From: a bacterium 1xD8-48
Lineage (GTDB): Bacteria; Bacillota; Clostridia; Lachnospirales; Lachnospiraceae
Reading direction: 5' to 3'
Assembly: GCA_009917455.1 (NCBI GenBank)
Contig: QZDS01000008.1
Coordinates: 1-64,000, forward strand
DNA length: 64,000 nt
The notes below the pieces were generated by a model. The model saw nothing but the letters and a program-made list of their open reading frames with translations. It ran no database searches and was not told where the DNA came from. This document shows positions 42,930-52,007 of the stretch, one piece after another (the first letter of the stretch is position 1; every line of letters starts with the position of its first letter). Both the position numbers and the translations under genes were made by a program.

Positions 42930-44548
42930 CAGAAAAAAGAAAAGCCGGACAAAGATGGAGAAAGTGCGCATCCGCACTGCTTTTAACAGCTCTTTTATCC
43001 GCTCTCACCGGCTGCCACGGCAAGGAGGGAATGAGCGCCTTTGCCATCCCCGAGGAATTTGACGCCTCGAGGGACTACGAGATTTCTTTCTGGGCAAAAA
43101 ACGACACCAATAAGACCCAGACGGACATCTACGAGCAGGCAATTTCTGATTTTGAGGCTTTGTATCCCAATATCAGAGTAAATCTTCGCCTGTATACGGA
43201 CTATGGGAAAATTTATAATGACGTCATCACAAACATTGCAACGGATACCACCCCCAACGTGTGCATCACCTACCCGGACCATATTGCAACCTACCTGACG
43301 GGGGTGAATCAGGTGGTTCCTTTAGAGGAGCTGTTTGCAGATGAAAAATACGGTTTCGGAGGCAGCGAGGTTGCCTTTGACGCGCCGAAAACGGAGGAAA
43401 TTGTTCCCGGCTTTCTGGAGGAATGCGCCTTTGGGGGACATTACTATGCCATTCCCTACATGCGCTCCACAGAAGCCTGCTATATCAACAAAACCTATGT
43501 GGAAGCCCTTGGCTACACCCTTCCCGATACCCTTACCTGGGATTTTGTGTGGGAGGTTTCCGAGGCAGCCATGGAAAAGGATGCGGCGGGCAATTTTGCC
43601 GTCAACGGACAGAAGGTCATGATTCCTTTTATCTACAAATCCACCGACAACATGATGATTCAGGTGCTGAGACAAAAGGAGGCGGGATATTCCAACGAAG
43701 AAGGGGAGATTCTGCTGTTTAACGACACCACAAAGGGCTTTCTGGAAACCATAGCAAAGCACGCAGAGAGCGGCGCTTTTTCCACCTTTAAAATTTCCAG
43801 CTATCCCGCCAACTTTTTAAATGCCGGACAGTGCATTTTTGCGGTGGATTCCACGGCGGGGGCAACCTGGATGGGAACGGATGCGCCGCTGTGCGACATC
43901 AGCAGGGATAAAATTGTGGAGTTCGAGACGGCGGTGATGCCGATACCCCAGTTTTCACCGGAAAATCCAAGGATGATTTCCCAGGGACCTTCCGTCTGCA
44001 TATTTAATAAGGAAGATTCCCAGGAGGTTTTAGCTTCCTGGCTTTTTGCCCAGTATCTTCTTACCAATGAGGTGCAGACCGCCTATTCGGAGACGGAAGG
44101 CTATGTGCCGGTTACCTTAAAGGCACAGAATTCGGCGGAATATCAGGACTACCTGTCCCGCTGCGGGGAGGACAACGGCACTTATTATGACGTAAAAATC
44201 AAGGCGGCCAGGCTTTTGCTGGACAATATTGAAAATACCTTTGTGACGCCGGTGTTCAACGGCTCCACCTCTCTCCGCGATGCCTCCGGCCAGCTCATTG
44301 AAAATACGGTAAAATCTGTCAGGAGAGGCCAGAAAATTGATGACGCATATATAGAGAAGCTTTACAAAGATACGGCCTCCCTGTACCGACTTGACCAGAT
44401 TGGGAAAGGCGGTCCGGTTTCCGGCGAAAAGGCGGATTTGGGAAAGCTTCCCCGGACGGCGGTTCTGCTGCTTTCTGCGCTTTTGGGAGCGTGGACGCTG
44501 ATTGTTTTGTATGTGGTGCGGCAGGCGGTGAAAAGAAAGAGAAAGTGA
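42926..44548 (+). CDS. sugar-binding lipoprotein with an added C-terminal membrane helix
   Basis: A 540-residue family-1 solute-binding protein. Signal ASALLLTALLSALTGC gives a lipidated Cys (~28). The ligand domain shows typical segments: YEISFWAKNDTNKTQTDIYE, FEALYPNIRVNL, VCITYPDHIATYL, YYAIPYMRSTEACYINKTYV, GPSVCIFNKEDSQEVLASWL. After the domain a helix, RTAVLLLSALLGAWTLIVLY, with a Lys/Arg end anchors the C-terminus as well. A second anchor is unusual for these proteins. Start at 42926 in ATGA overlap with the permease; GGAGGCATGAAAGG upstream. Confidence 0.87.
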   Translation: MTEKRKAGQRWRKCASALLLTALLSALTGCHGKEGMSAFAIPEEFDASRDYEISFWAKNDTNKTQTDIYEQAISDFEALYPNIRVNLRLYTDYGKIYNDVITNIATDTTPNVCITYPDHIATYLTGVNQVVPLEELFADEKYGFGGSEVAFDAPKTEEIVPGFLEECAFGGHYYAIPYMRSTEACYINKTYVEALGYTLPDTLTWDFVWEVSEAAMEKDAAGNFAVNGQKVMIPFIYKSTDNMMIQVLRQKEAGYSNEEGEILLFNDTTKGFLETIAKHAESGAFSTFKISSYPANFLNAGQCIFAVDSTAGATWMGTDAPLCDISRDKIVEFETAVMPIPQFSPENPRMISQGPSVCIFNKEDSQEVLASWLFAQYLLTNEVQTAYSETEGYVPVTLKAQNSAEYQDYLSRCGEDNGTYYDVKIKAARLLLDNIENTFVTPVFNGSTSLRDASGQLIENTVKSVRRGQKIDDAYIEKLYKDTASLYRLDQIGKGGPVSGEKADLGKLPRTAVLLLSALLGAWTLIVLYVVRQAVKRKRK

Positions 44549-44579
44549 AAAAGGTTTCCAATAAAAAGAAGCAGGATTG

Positions 44580-44607
44580 TTGACTTCTTTGAAATTTCGT
44601 GTATAAT
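44580..44607 (+). promoter_or_regulatory. sigma-A promoter of the next lipoprotein gene
   Basis: TTGACT (44580-44585), 16-bp spacer, TATAAT (44602-44607). The ~95-nt leader contains a hairpin CCGGCTC (44632-44638)/GAGCCGG (44654-44660). Confidence 0.7.
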
Positions 44608-44708
44608 TTATGTCAATGTTTACCAGCCTGACCGGCTCATTTACAAGGGAAACGAGCCGGCGGCGTCACTACTACATATTAAACAGTTATTTCATGAGGA
44701 GAGGAAAA

Positions 44709-45440
44709 ATGAAAAAATTAACATCGTTACTTTTAGTTTTCGCAATGGCGCTTGCCTGCGCCGGCTGCGGTTCGTCAGGAAAAGGTGGCGACACAGACGC
44801 AAAGTCCGAGGGCGTTATGACCTATGATGAGTATATGGCGGCTGACCTTGAGTCCGAGGTTGTGGTTGAGGCCTACGTTCAGGCAAAGCAGTCCTGGTGG
44901 GAGAATCAGGCTACCGTTTACGCTCAGGACAAGGACGGCGGTTATTTTTTCTATAACATGACATGCTCCGAGGAGGATTATGCAAAGCTGACTCCGGGAA
45001 CCAGGATTAAGGTGACAGGCTACAAGGCCGAGTGGTCAGGCGAAGTGGAAATCATTGATGCGACATTTGAAATCGGTGAAGGCAGCTATGTTGCCGAGGC
45101 GGAAGATGTGACTTCCCTTTTAGGCTCTGACGATTTGATTAAGCATCAGAACAAGTTTGTATCCTTCAAGGGTCTTACAGTGGAGGCGGCTGACGAGAGC
45201 GGCGCGGCTTTCCTTTATAACTGGGACGGCTCCGGACAGGAGGGCGACGACCTTTACTTCAATGTTTCCGTTGACGGACAGACCTATACATTCACCGTTG
45301 AATCTTACCTCTGCGACAGCACCACAGACGTTTATGCGGCTGTTAAGGGCTTAAATGTGGGCGATACCATTGACGCGGAAGGATTCCTTTACTGGTATGA
45401 GGGCGTAAATCCCCACATTACTTCTGTGACAGTGAAGTAA
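44709..45440 (+). CDS. lipoprotein with two OB-like domains, unknown function
   Basis: A 243-residue lipoprotein: MKKLTSLLLVFAMALACAGC, Gly/Ser/Asp linker, then a domain VVVEAYVQAKQSWWENQATV with GYFFYNMTCSEEDYAKLTPG and TRIKVTGYKAEWSGEVEIID, which has the strand pattern of OB-fold (DUF-type nucleic acid/sugar binding-like) proteins; a second half repeats the pattern (NKFVSFKGLTVEAADESGAA). Start at ATG 44709 after GAGGAGAGGAAAA. Monocistronic with its own promoter and terminator. Confidence 0.75.
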   Translation: MKKLTSLLLVFAMALACAGCGSSGKGGDTDAKSEGVMTYDEYMAADLESEVVVEAYVQAKQSWWENQATVYAQDKDGGYFFYNMTCSEEDYAKLTPGTRIKVTGYKAEWSGEVEIIDATFEIGEGSYVAEAEDVTSLLGSDDLIKHQNKFVSFKGLTVEAADESGAAFLYNWDGSGQEGDDLYFNVSVDGQTYTFTVESYLCDSTTDVYAAVKGLNVGDTIDAEGFLYWYEGVNPHITSVTVK

Positions 45441-45518
45441 GGACTGAAGGACTGCGGTTTCGGAGAGAATAGAGAGAGTATAAAAACGATATATGCTCAG
45501 ATGAAAGAAAAATTTGAA

Positions 45519-45560
45519 ACACCCTGAATGTCAGATAAGTGATATTCGGGGTGTTTTTTG
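45519..45560 (+). terminator. intrinsic terminator
   Basis: ACACCCTGAATGTCA (45519-45533) pairs with TGATATTCGGGGTGT (45540-45554), followed by TTTTTTG. Confidence 0.85.
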
Positions 45561-45590
45561 CGGATGCCAAGCTGGTGAAAGGGGCGCAGA

Positions 45591-45929
45591 ATGATTCAGC
45601 ATGTAAAGGAAATATTGAAGAAATATGTGAATGAGATACAGGAATTATATGGAAATCAATTAAAATCAGTAATTTTATATGGTTCCTATGCCCGGGGAGA
45701 TTTTAAGCAGGATTCGGATATTGATATCATGATATTAGTTGATATGACAGATATAGAAATCAGAGAAAAAGGGCAGTTTCTCTCTGAGGCAACATTTGAG
45801 TACAATTTTGATAATAATATAATGATAATGCCGATTGTTAAGAATTTAAATCATTTTAATAAATGGCTGAGAGCATATCCGTTTTATTTTAATGTTAAAA
45901 AGGAGGGAATAGAACTGTATGCAGTTTGA
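45591..45929 (+). CDS. minimal nucleotidyltransferase, MntA-antitoxin-like
   Basis: A 112-residue protein with the Pol-beta nucleotidyltransferase signature ILYGSYARGDFKQDSDIDIM (G-S-x10-D-x-D). Such minimal transferases usually act as antitoxins that AMPylate a HEPN-domain partner. A HEPN gene is not found downstream; instead an N-terminally truncated AAA ATPase frame begins 25 bases later. It may be an orphan. Ribosome site GAAAGGGGCGCAGA. Confidence 0.8.
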   Translation: MIQHVKEILKKYVNEIQELYGNQLKSVILYGSYARGDFKQDSDIDIMILVDMTDIEIREKGQFLSEATFEYNFDNNIMIMPIVKNLNHFNKWLRAYPFYFNVKKEGIELYAV

Positions 45930-45953
45930 TTTAGACGATACAGGAGGCGGTAC

Positions 45954-46624
45954 GTGGACAGGGGAAAATACTTTGTCATTAACAGAGGCAGGCAGTACGG
46001 TAAGACGACAACTCTTATGGTGCTGGCGGAATATTTAAAAGACGACTATATTTTTTGCGATGGACTTTCAGATGATGAGTTCCGCCAATTTTGCAGATGA
46101 GCAGACTTTTGTCATAGCATTTATTGAATATATCGAGCGCCTGCCTGAGTTCAAAGGCGAGTCGGCGGAGTTTATTGCGGAGGAGGATTTTCATAATCTG
46201 CTGCTATTGAAAAACGGGGAAAGAGCTTCCATGGATAGGATGTTCTCCGGGCTGAGCAGAATATGCGCGACCGCAAAAAAGCCCGTAGTAATGATGATAG
46301 ACGAAGTTGACAGTGCATCGAACAATCAGGTTTTCATTGATTTCCTCGCACAGTTTCGGGGCTATTATCTTAACAGGGAAAATAACCCGACATTTCAATC
46401 TGTTATACTGGCGGGGGGTGTATGATATTAAAAATTTGAAATTGAAACTGCGCCCGGATGAAGAACATCTGTATAACAGCCCCTGGAACATTGCGGCGAG
46501 GTTTTCTGTTGATATGAGTTTCTCGATGGAGCAGATTGCGCATATGCTGCAGGAATATGAGGATGACGGACAGATGTGGTGGTGTAGTACCTGTAAAGCC
46601 GGTGAAATGGAAACACAATATTAA
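45954..46624 (+). pseudogene. AAA-ATPase-like gene broken by two homopolymer frameshifts
   Basis: From a GTG at 45954 (AGGAGG at 45942) the frame encodes YFVINRGRQYGKTTTLMVLA, a P-loop variant, up to a T6 run (46051-46056). One base less would join MDFQMMSSANFADEQTFVIA and the Walker B-like PVVMMIDEVDSASNNQVFID. At a G6 run (46413-46418) a second shift is needed to reach VYDIKNLKLKLRPDEEHLYN. After MLQEYEDD the homology to this AAA-ATPase_like family ends and the frame stops at 46624. N-terminus and C-terminal domain are missing. Decayed relic of a multi-copy Lachnospiraceae ATPase family. Confidence 0.75.
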
Positions 46625-46647
46625 ACCCTAAACATATTACGGCGTTC

Positions 46648-46768
46648 TGCCGATATATAATTTGATTATGACTGTAGCAAGGATTGCGATAATAATGCAT
46701 GGATGCAAAAATAAGATTCAAATGTCACCATGACCTGTTATTGCAATTAACGCGATAGCAGGTTTTTT
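46648..46768 (+). promoter_or_regulatory. repeated leader with terminator, copy 1
   Basis: This 121-bp segment is repeated at 52715-52831. Elements kept in both: TGCCGATATATA at the start, TTTGATTAT, AGCAAGG.TTGCGATAAT-like segment (possible extended -10), the hairpin TGCAT-GG-ATGCA, and the terminator ACCTGTTATTGC (46733-46744)/GCGATAGCAGGT (46752-46763) with six T. It lies ~105 bases before the first gene of a glycan operon, so it may be a terminator-containing leader controlled by antitermination. Confidence 0.65.
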
Positions 46769-46874
46769 GTTTTTGCGGGCAACGAGCCAGGCGGGCACGC
46801 TTGCATGCGCATTTTGCGACTGCCGCAGGGGTCAATACCCTGTAGCAAAGGCTTGAATCCAGGGGCAGAAAAAT

Positions 46875-48227
46875 ATGAGGAAAACACAGAAAAAAGAAGC
46901 TGAAGACTTCATTGGGATTCTTTCACGTGCCCATGGGGCGGTAAAGAAAGCAATTAAATCTGATAAAAACGATATAGCGATGGACATATTGGTACAGTGC
47001 CAGGACGGCGCAATCAAGCTGGGGGATTTGCTTGAAAACGCGGAGGGGGAAGATTGCCCGATTATATCGATGCTGGAGGAGTACTGTGAAATCATTTACC
47101 AGATATATGAGAATGTGAGGCTGACACAGAGCAGGGGAAGCGGCACAAAGAGGCTGCTGGAAAGTTTAAACCGTATTCTGTTACAGATAAAGCACGGCGT
47201 GGAGGAGCTGAAAGCGCGCACAGAGGCTGTATTTCTTCCCTATAATGCGTCCATGTGGGATTCCCTTGAGAGCGTCTGGAAAGCGGCGGAGGAGGATCCG
47301 GACTGTGACGCTTACGTGATTCCCATACCATATTATGATAAAAACCCCGACGGAAGTTTTCGGGAAGTGCATTATGAAGCCGACCTGTTTCCTGACTATG
47401 TTCCGATTACGGGCTATAACGACTATAATTTTGCAGACCGCAGGCCGGATATGATTTTTATTCATAACCCATATGATGACTACAATCATGTTACAAGCGT
47501 GCACCCTTTCTTTTACTCTAAAAATTTAAAACAGTACACGGACAAACTGGTTTATATACCCTATTATGTTTTGGCAGAACCAGACCCGGAGAACGAGGTG
47601 ACGGTGGGGGGAATCAAACCTTTCTGCACTGTACCGGGGGTGTTTTATGCGGACAAGGTGATAGTGCAGTCAGAGGCTATGCGTCAGGTTTATATCAAGG
47701 CGTTAATCAGTGAGACAGGAGAAGAAAGCAGAAGCGTCTGGGAGGAAAAAATTTTAGGACTGGGTTCGCCGAAGATGGATAGGGTGGCGGATACCCGGAA
47801 AGAAAATGTTCAGGTGCCGGAGGAGTGGCTGAAAATCATAGAAAAGCCGGACGGAAGCTGGAAGAAGATTATCTTTTACAATAACAGCGTCACGGCATTG
47901 CTTCAGCATGAGGATAAAATGTTGGAGAAGATGAAATATGTTTTCCGGACATTTAAGGAAAATCAGGAGGAAGTGGCGCTGCTCTGGCGGCCGCATCCGC
48001 TGATTCGCGCTACCATAGAGAGTATGCGCCCGGAACTCTGGGAAAAATACCAAAAGCTTGTGGAACAGTACAGGGCAGAAGGATGGGGGATTTATGATGA
48101 TACCCCGGATATGGACAGGGCGGTTGCAATCAGCGACGGGTATTACGGGGATGCCAGCAGTATTGTACAGCTGTATCAGGAGACGGGAAAGCCGGTTATG
48201 ATACAGGATGTGGAGGTTCTGGAATAA
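46875..48227 (+). CDS. CDP-glycerol glycerophosphotransferase-like protein
   Basis: A 450-residue cytoplasmic or peripheral protein. Residues 1-110 are helical and variable. The rest resembles the CDP-glycerol:polyglycerol-phosphate glycerophosphotransferase (TagF/TagB) superfamily: YNASMWDSLESVWKAAEEDP, IPIPYYDKNPDGS, KLVYIPYYVLAEP, LLWRPHPLIRATIESM and SDGYYGDASSIVQLYQETGK before the end. The His in WRPHP and the Asp/Ser-rich end are the expected donor-site residues. It may transfer a polyol phosphate or other nucleotide-activated group onto a surface glycan. It opens an operon with the heptose genes. Confidence 0.7.
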   Translation: MRKTQKKEAEDFIGILSRAHGAVKKAIKSDKNDIAMDILVQCQDGAIKLGDLLENAEGEDCPIISMLEEYCEIIYQIYENVRLTQSRGSGTKRLLESLNRILLQIKHGVEELKARTEAVFLPYNASMWDSLESVWKAAEEDPDCDAYVIPIPYYDKNPDGSFREVHYEADLFPDYVPITGYNDYNFADRRPDMIFIHNPYDDYNHVTSVHPFFYSKNLKQYTDKLVYIPYYVLAEPDPENEVTVGGIKPFCTVPGVFYADKVIVQSEAMRQVYIKALISETGEESRSVWEEKILGLGSPKMDRVADTRKENVQVPEEWLKIIEKPDGSWKKIIFYNNSVTALLQHEDKMLEKMKYVFRTFKENQEEVALLWRPHPLIRATIESMRPELWEKYQKLVEQYRAEGWGIYDDTPDMDRAVAISDGYYGDASSIVQLYQETGKPVMIQDVEVLE

Positions 48228-48251
48228 GGAAGCGGTGATGGTTAATCGGAG

Positions 48252-48827
48252 ATGAATCATTTATATGTAGAAGAATTGATTGAGAAACTGTACGGTACGA
48301 CAGTACAGATGAAATCTGTGACAAGTAGCCTTTATGAAGATGGATTGCAGATGCTGCTGGATGTTTTCTTAAAGCATAAGGAGAGGTATTCCATGCTGTT
48401 CTTTATCGGGAATGGCGGAAGCAGCGCCATAGCCAGTCATATGACAGCGGATTTTATGAAAAACGGCGGAATGAATACCTACAGTCTGTATGATAATGCG
48501 GTTACCACATGTATGGGGAACGATTATGGTTACGAGTATATATTTTCAAAGCCTATGGAATTTCTTGTGCAGGAAGGGGATTTAGTGGTAGCAATCAGCA
48601 GTTCGGGAAATTCCTCAAATATTGTAAACGGGATTGTTACAGCGAAGAAAAAGAAAGCGGAAGTTATCACCCTTACAGGATTTTCAGAGGATAACAAAGC
48701 CAGAGGATTGGGAGATATCAACTTGCATGTGCCCTGTGCGAAATACGGCATTGTGGAATCCATTCATAACCTGATACTCCAACAGATTGTGGATATGATT
48801 ATGGACAGAGACGGGGTAAGGTTTTAA
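48252..48827 (+). CDS. gmhA: sedoheptulose-7-phosphate isomerase-like SIS protein (GmhA)
   Basis: A 191-residue SIS-domain protein. FFIGNGGSSAIASHMTADFM (~51-70) and VVAISSSGNSSNIVNGIVTA (~112-130) are the sugar-phosphate binding loops; length and Gly-Asn-Gly-Gly-Ser-Ser motif match GmhA, which converts sedoheptulose 7-phosphate into D-glycero-D-manno-heptose 7-phosphate. The neighbours are a GmhB-type phosphatase and an HldE-type kinase/adenylyltransferase, which together give the complete route. Follows the preceding gene after 24 bases. Confidence 0.85.
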   Translation: MNHLYVEELIEKLYGTTVQMKSVTSSLYEDGLQMLLDVFLKHKERYSMLFFIGNGGSSAIASHMTADFMKNGGMNTYSLYDNAVTTCMGNDYGYEYIFSKPMEFLVQEGDLVVAISSSGNSSNIVNGIVTAKKKKAEVITLTGFSEDNKARGLGDINLHVPCAKYGIVESIHNLILQQIVDMIMDRDGVRF

Positions 48828-48828
48828 G

Positions 48829-49374
48829 GTGGAGAAAGAGAAGAAAAAGCCGGCAGTTTTTCTGGACAGGGACGGTGTCCTGGCAAAGGAAAAAAGCTAT
48901 GTATTGTCAGTGAATGAACTGGAAATTTTCCCGTATACGGCAGAATGCATCAGGCAGATTCATAAAAAAGGATATTATGCGGTTGTAATTACCAATCAGA
49001 GCGGCATTGCAAGAGGGCTTTTTACGGAAGCTGAGCTGGCAAAAATGAATGACCGCCTGATGAAAGAAACGGGGGTGGATGCAGTTTATTATTGCCCTCA
49101 TCATCCGGAAGGAAAAGTAAAAGAATATCGAAAGAAATGCTCGTGCCGGAAGCCGGAGATGGGGCTTCTGAAAGCGGCTGCCAAAGACCTTGATATTGAT
49201 ATGTCAAAGTCATGGATGGTTGGAGACAGGGCGGGCGATATTTTAGCAGGAGATAAAGCAGGCGTTAAAACCATACTCCTGGAATCCGGGTATGGTTTGA
49301 GAGGATTGGAAAAAGAGGTGACGCCTGATTATATATTGAATGACTTAAGAGATGTTATGGAGGTTTTAATATGA
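48829..49374 (+). CDS. gmhB: heptose-bisphosphate phosphatase (GmhB, HAD family)
   Basis: A 181-residue HAD-IIIA phosphatase starting at GTG one base after gmhA. Motif I FLDRDGVL, motif II ITNQSGIARG, the four-residue zinc loop (CPHH at ~95 with CSC at ~110), and motif IV GDRAGDILAGDKAG are all present. This matches GmhB, which removes the 7-phosphate from heptose 1,7-bisphosphate; histidinol phosphatases share the fold but not this context. Overlaps the epimerase gene by four bases. Confidence 0.87.
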   Translation: MEKEKKKPAVFLDRDGVLAKEKSYVLSVNELEIFPYTAECIRQIHKKGYYAVVITNQSGIARGLFTEAELAKMNDRLMKETGVDAVYYCPHHPEGKVKEYRKKCSCRKPEMGLLKAAAKDLDIDMSKSWMVGDRAGDILAGDKAGVKTILLESGYGLRGLEKEVTPDYILNDLRDVMEVLI

Positions 49375-50357
49375 TTTCAGTAGTTACCGGCGGTTGCGGA
49401 TTTATAGGTTCTCATATGGTTGACAGGCTTCTGGCAGAGGGACATACCGTAAGAGTAATTGATAACTGGACGACAGGCAGACCGGAAAATCTGGAGCACC
49501 AGAGGGAGAACGGGAACCTGACGGTTTATCATAAGGATATCAGGAACAGAGAGGAAATAGAGCCGGTATTTCAGGATGCCGACTATGTATTTCACTTTGC
49601 GGCTCTGGCCGATATCGTACCTTCCATTCAGAAACCATGGGAATATTACTCTTCAAATGTTCTCGGTACCTATAACGTGGTGGAATGTGCAAAAAATGCG
49701 GGGATTAAGAAGCTGGTTTATGCGGCATCTTCCTCCTGTTACGGAATCCCGGACGAGTACCCCACAAAGGAAACCGCAGAAATCAGACCCCAGTACCCAT
49801 ATGCGCTGACAAAAAGGCTGGGAGAGGAAACGGTATTGCACTGGGGACAGGTATACGGACTTCCCGTGGTAACATTGCGGCTCTTTAATGTGTACGGGAC
49901 AAGGTCAAGGACTTCCGGCACCTACGGGGCGGTCTTCGGCGTTTTCCTTGCGCAGAAGCTTGCGGGAAAGCCATTTACCGTAGTGGGAGACGGCAATCAG
50001 ACAAGAGATTTTACCTATGTGACAGACATCGCAGACGCTTTTTACACCGCGGCAATGTCGGATGTGGTTCAGGATACTTTTAACGTGGGAAGCGGCGGAA
50101 CCTATTCCGTGAACCGCCTTTGCGAGCTGTTGGGCGGGGAGATTACCCATATTCCCAAGCGGCCCGGAGAACCGGATTGTACTTTTGCAGATACATCAAA
50201 GATTGAAAAAAGGCTTGGATGGAAAGCGAAAGTTACCTTTGAAGAGGGCGTTCAGAAGGTACTGGATAATATTGATTACTGGCGCAAGGCGCCGGTGTGG
50301 ACGCCGGACAGTATCGGTGAAGCGACGGCGGACTGGTTTAAATATTTGGGGAAATAG
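49371..50357 (+). CDS. NAD-dependent nucleotide-sugar epimerase/dehydratase
   Basis: A 328-residue extended SDR. NAD loop TGGCGFIGSHMVDRL, catalytic region YAASSSCYGIP with YPYALTKRLGEE (Tyr-x3-Lys), and sugar-binding RLFNVYGTRS. Overall closest in feel to UDP-hexose C4-epimerases of the WbpP/GalE group rather than HldD, but acting on an ADP- or other NDP-heptose is possible from context. It lies between gmhB and the hldE-like gene with overlapping or close ends. Confidence 0.88.
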   Translation: MISVVTGGCGFIGSHMVDRLLAEGHTVRVIDNWTTGRPENLEHQRENGNLTVYHKDIRNREEIEPVFQDADYVFHFAALADIVPSIQKPWEYYSSNVLGTYNVVECAKNAGIKKLVYAASSSCYGIPDEYPTKETAEIRPQYPYALTKRLGEETVLHWGQVYGLPVVTLRLFNVYGTRSRTSGTYGAVFGVFLAQKLAGKPFTVVGDGNQTRDFTYVTDIADAFYTAAMSDVVQDTFNVGSGGTYSVNRLCELLGGEITHIPKRPGEPDCTFADTSKIEKRLGWKAKVTFEEGVQKVLDNIDYWRKAPVWTPDSIGEATADWFKYLGK

Positions 50358-50376
50358 GTCAGGAGTAAAAATATTA

Positions 50377-51909
50377 ATGGGCAGAATAGTAACCAGGGAA
50401 GAGTACAGAGAAAAAATCAAACAGAAGCTGAAGCAGGAGAATAAGAAAGTAGTGCTCTGCCATGGAGTATTTGACCTTGTTCATCCCGGACATATTATTC
50501 ATTTTGAACAGGCAAAAAGCATGGGCGATGTTCTGGTAGTGTCTGTTACCTCTGAAAAGTATGTGCGGAAAGGACCGGGCAGACCGTATTTTAATGATGA
50601 AATGCGGATGAAGTTTCTGGAGGCCATAGAATATATAGATTACGTAATGCTCTCGGAAGGATATACAGTTGACGATATTGTGGAATGCGTTGAACCTGAT
50701 ATTTATGTCAAAGGCGAGGAATACCGACACCCCAAGGATGACATTACAGGAAAGATATCGGAAGAACAGGAGCTGGTGGAAAAGCACGGAGGACAGATAA
50801 AGTTTACGGGCGGACAGGTATTCAGTTCCACCCGCCTGATTAATACGGCTTTGTCGGGACTGCCGGAGGATGTGCGCTGCTATATGGAAGGCTTTAAACA
50901 GAAGTATTCCATGAAGGATATCAGGGCATATGCTGAAAAAATCATTAATTTAAAGGTGCTGGTAATCGGAGACGTCATTATTGACAAATATACCTACTGT
51001 ACTGTACAGGGGATTATGAGCAAGGATATGGGATATTCCGCCCGGCTGAAAAGTGTGGAGGAGTGTTTCGGCGGAGCTGCTGCAGTAGCCAGGCATCTTT
51101 CATCTTTCAGTGAAAATGTAACATTGATGTCAGTGATTGGAAACGAGGAAAATATCCGGTTGCGGATGTTTGAGGAGCTTGCTGATAAAATTAACCTTAA
51201 ATTAGTCTATAGTGAAGAAGTTCCCACAATTGTAAAGTGCAGATATCTTACGCGGAACGAGAAGCGAGACGAATACAGGAAAATTTTTGCCATAAACAAT
51301 ATTTCTGAGAAGCACGGATACGAAGACAGTGTAAAAGAAAAATTTGCAGATAAACTGTTGGAAAATATCGACAGCTATGATGTGGTATTCTTATGCGACT
51401 TTGGTCATGGCCTGGTAGATGATAAAGTGATGGAAATTGTGCAGGAGAGAGCAAAATATCTTGTGCTTAACTGCCAGACAAATTCATCCAATAAGGGAAT
51501 GAACATCATTACAAAATATAGACGCGCCGACGCGTTTACATTGGACCAGCAGGAGCTTTCGCTGGCGTATCCATCTTATTCGGACAATGAGGAAACAAGG
51601 TTAAAGAGGCTGGAAGAACATTTGGGCGGAAAAGGGTGGCTCACCAGAGGTGCTCTCGGGGCGTTGCAGATAGAAGAAGGAAACACAGAAGCCTGTCCGG
51701 CGTTTACGTTATCGGTAAAAGACACGATAGGAGCCGGCGATGCTTTCTTTGCGTTGGCAGGTATCTTTGCGGCAGTTGGAGCATCTGCGGAAATCGGAAC
51801 CTTTATGGGGAATATAGGGGGTGCGATTGGGGCGAATATCGTGGCCAATAAAGAGTCGGTGGAGAAGGTGAATGCGCTGAAATTTGCAAGTACGCTGCTG
51901 AATGTGTAG
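50377..51909 (+). CDS. hldE: bifunctional heptose-phosphate adenylyltransferase/kinase with swapped domains (HldE-like)
   Basis: A 510-residue protein. Residues ~1-160 are a cytidylyltransferase-fold domain (LCHGVFDLVHPGHIIHFEQA, SSTRLIN), the equivalent of the HldE C-terminal adenylyltransferase. Residues ~185-505 are a PfkB/ribokinase domain (VLVIGDVIIDKYTYC, FGGAAAVARHLSSF, catalytic DTIGAGDAFFA). In E. coli HldE the kinase comes first, so the order is reversed. Both active-site motifs appear intact. It should phosphorylate heptose 7-phosphate at C1 and then transfer AMP (or another nucleotide) to the 1-phosphate. Start at ATG 50377 with AGGAGTAAAA upstream. Confidence 0.82.
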   Translation: MGRIVTREEYREKIKQKLKQENKKVVLCHGVFDLVHPGHIIHFEQAKSMGDVLVVSVTSEKYVRKGPGRPYFNDEMRMKFLEAIEYIDYVMLSEGYTVDDIVECVEPDIYVKGEEYRHPKDDITGKISEEQELVEKHGGQIKFTGGQVFSSTRLINTALSGLPEDVRCYMEGFKQKYSMKDIRAYAEKIINLKVLVIGDVIIDKYTYCTVQGIMSKDMGYSARLKSVEECFGGAAAVARHLSSFSENVTLMSVIGNEENIRLRMFEELADKINLKLVYSEEVPTIVKCRYLTRNEKRDEYRKIFAINNISEKHGYEDSVKEKFADKLLENIDSYDVVFLCDFGHGLVDDKVMEIVQERAKYLVLNCQTNSSNKGMNIITKYRRADAFTLDQQELSLAYPSYSDNEETRLKRLEEHLGGKGWLTRGALGALQIEEGNTEACPAFTLSVKDTIGAGDAFFALAGIFAAVGASAEIGTFMGNIGGAIGANIVANKESVEKVNALKFASTLLNV

Positions 51910-52007
51910 GGGCATATAATAAGTTATTAAAGTGAATTTTGACAGTTTGTGGATGTGATGTTACAATGGTTACTGATAAGATAGATGCAATTTACGGAGG
52001 TATGGTT

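Noticed and set aside
46769..46874. tRNA-like segment with GGCTTGAATCC before the first glycan gene
   Set aside because: No acceptor or anticodon stem of correct size can be formed around it; only a CAGGG/CCCTG hairpin is present.
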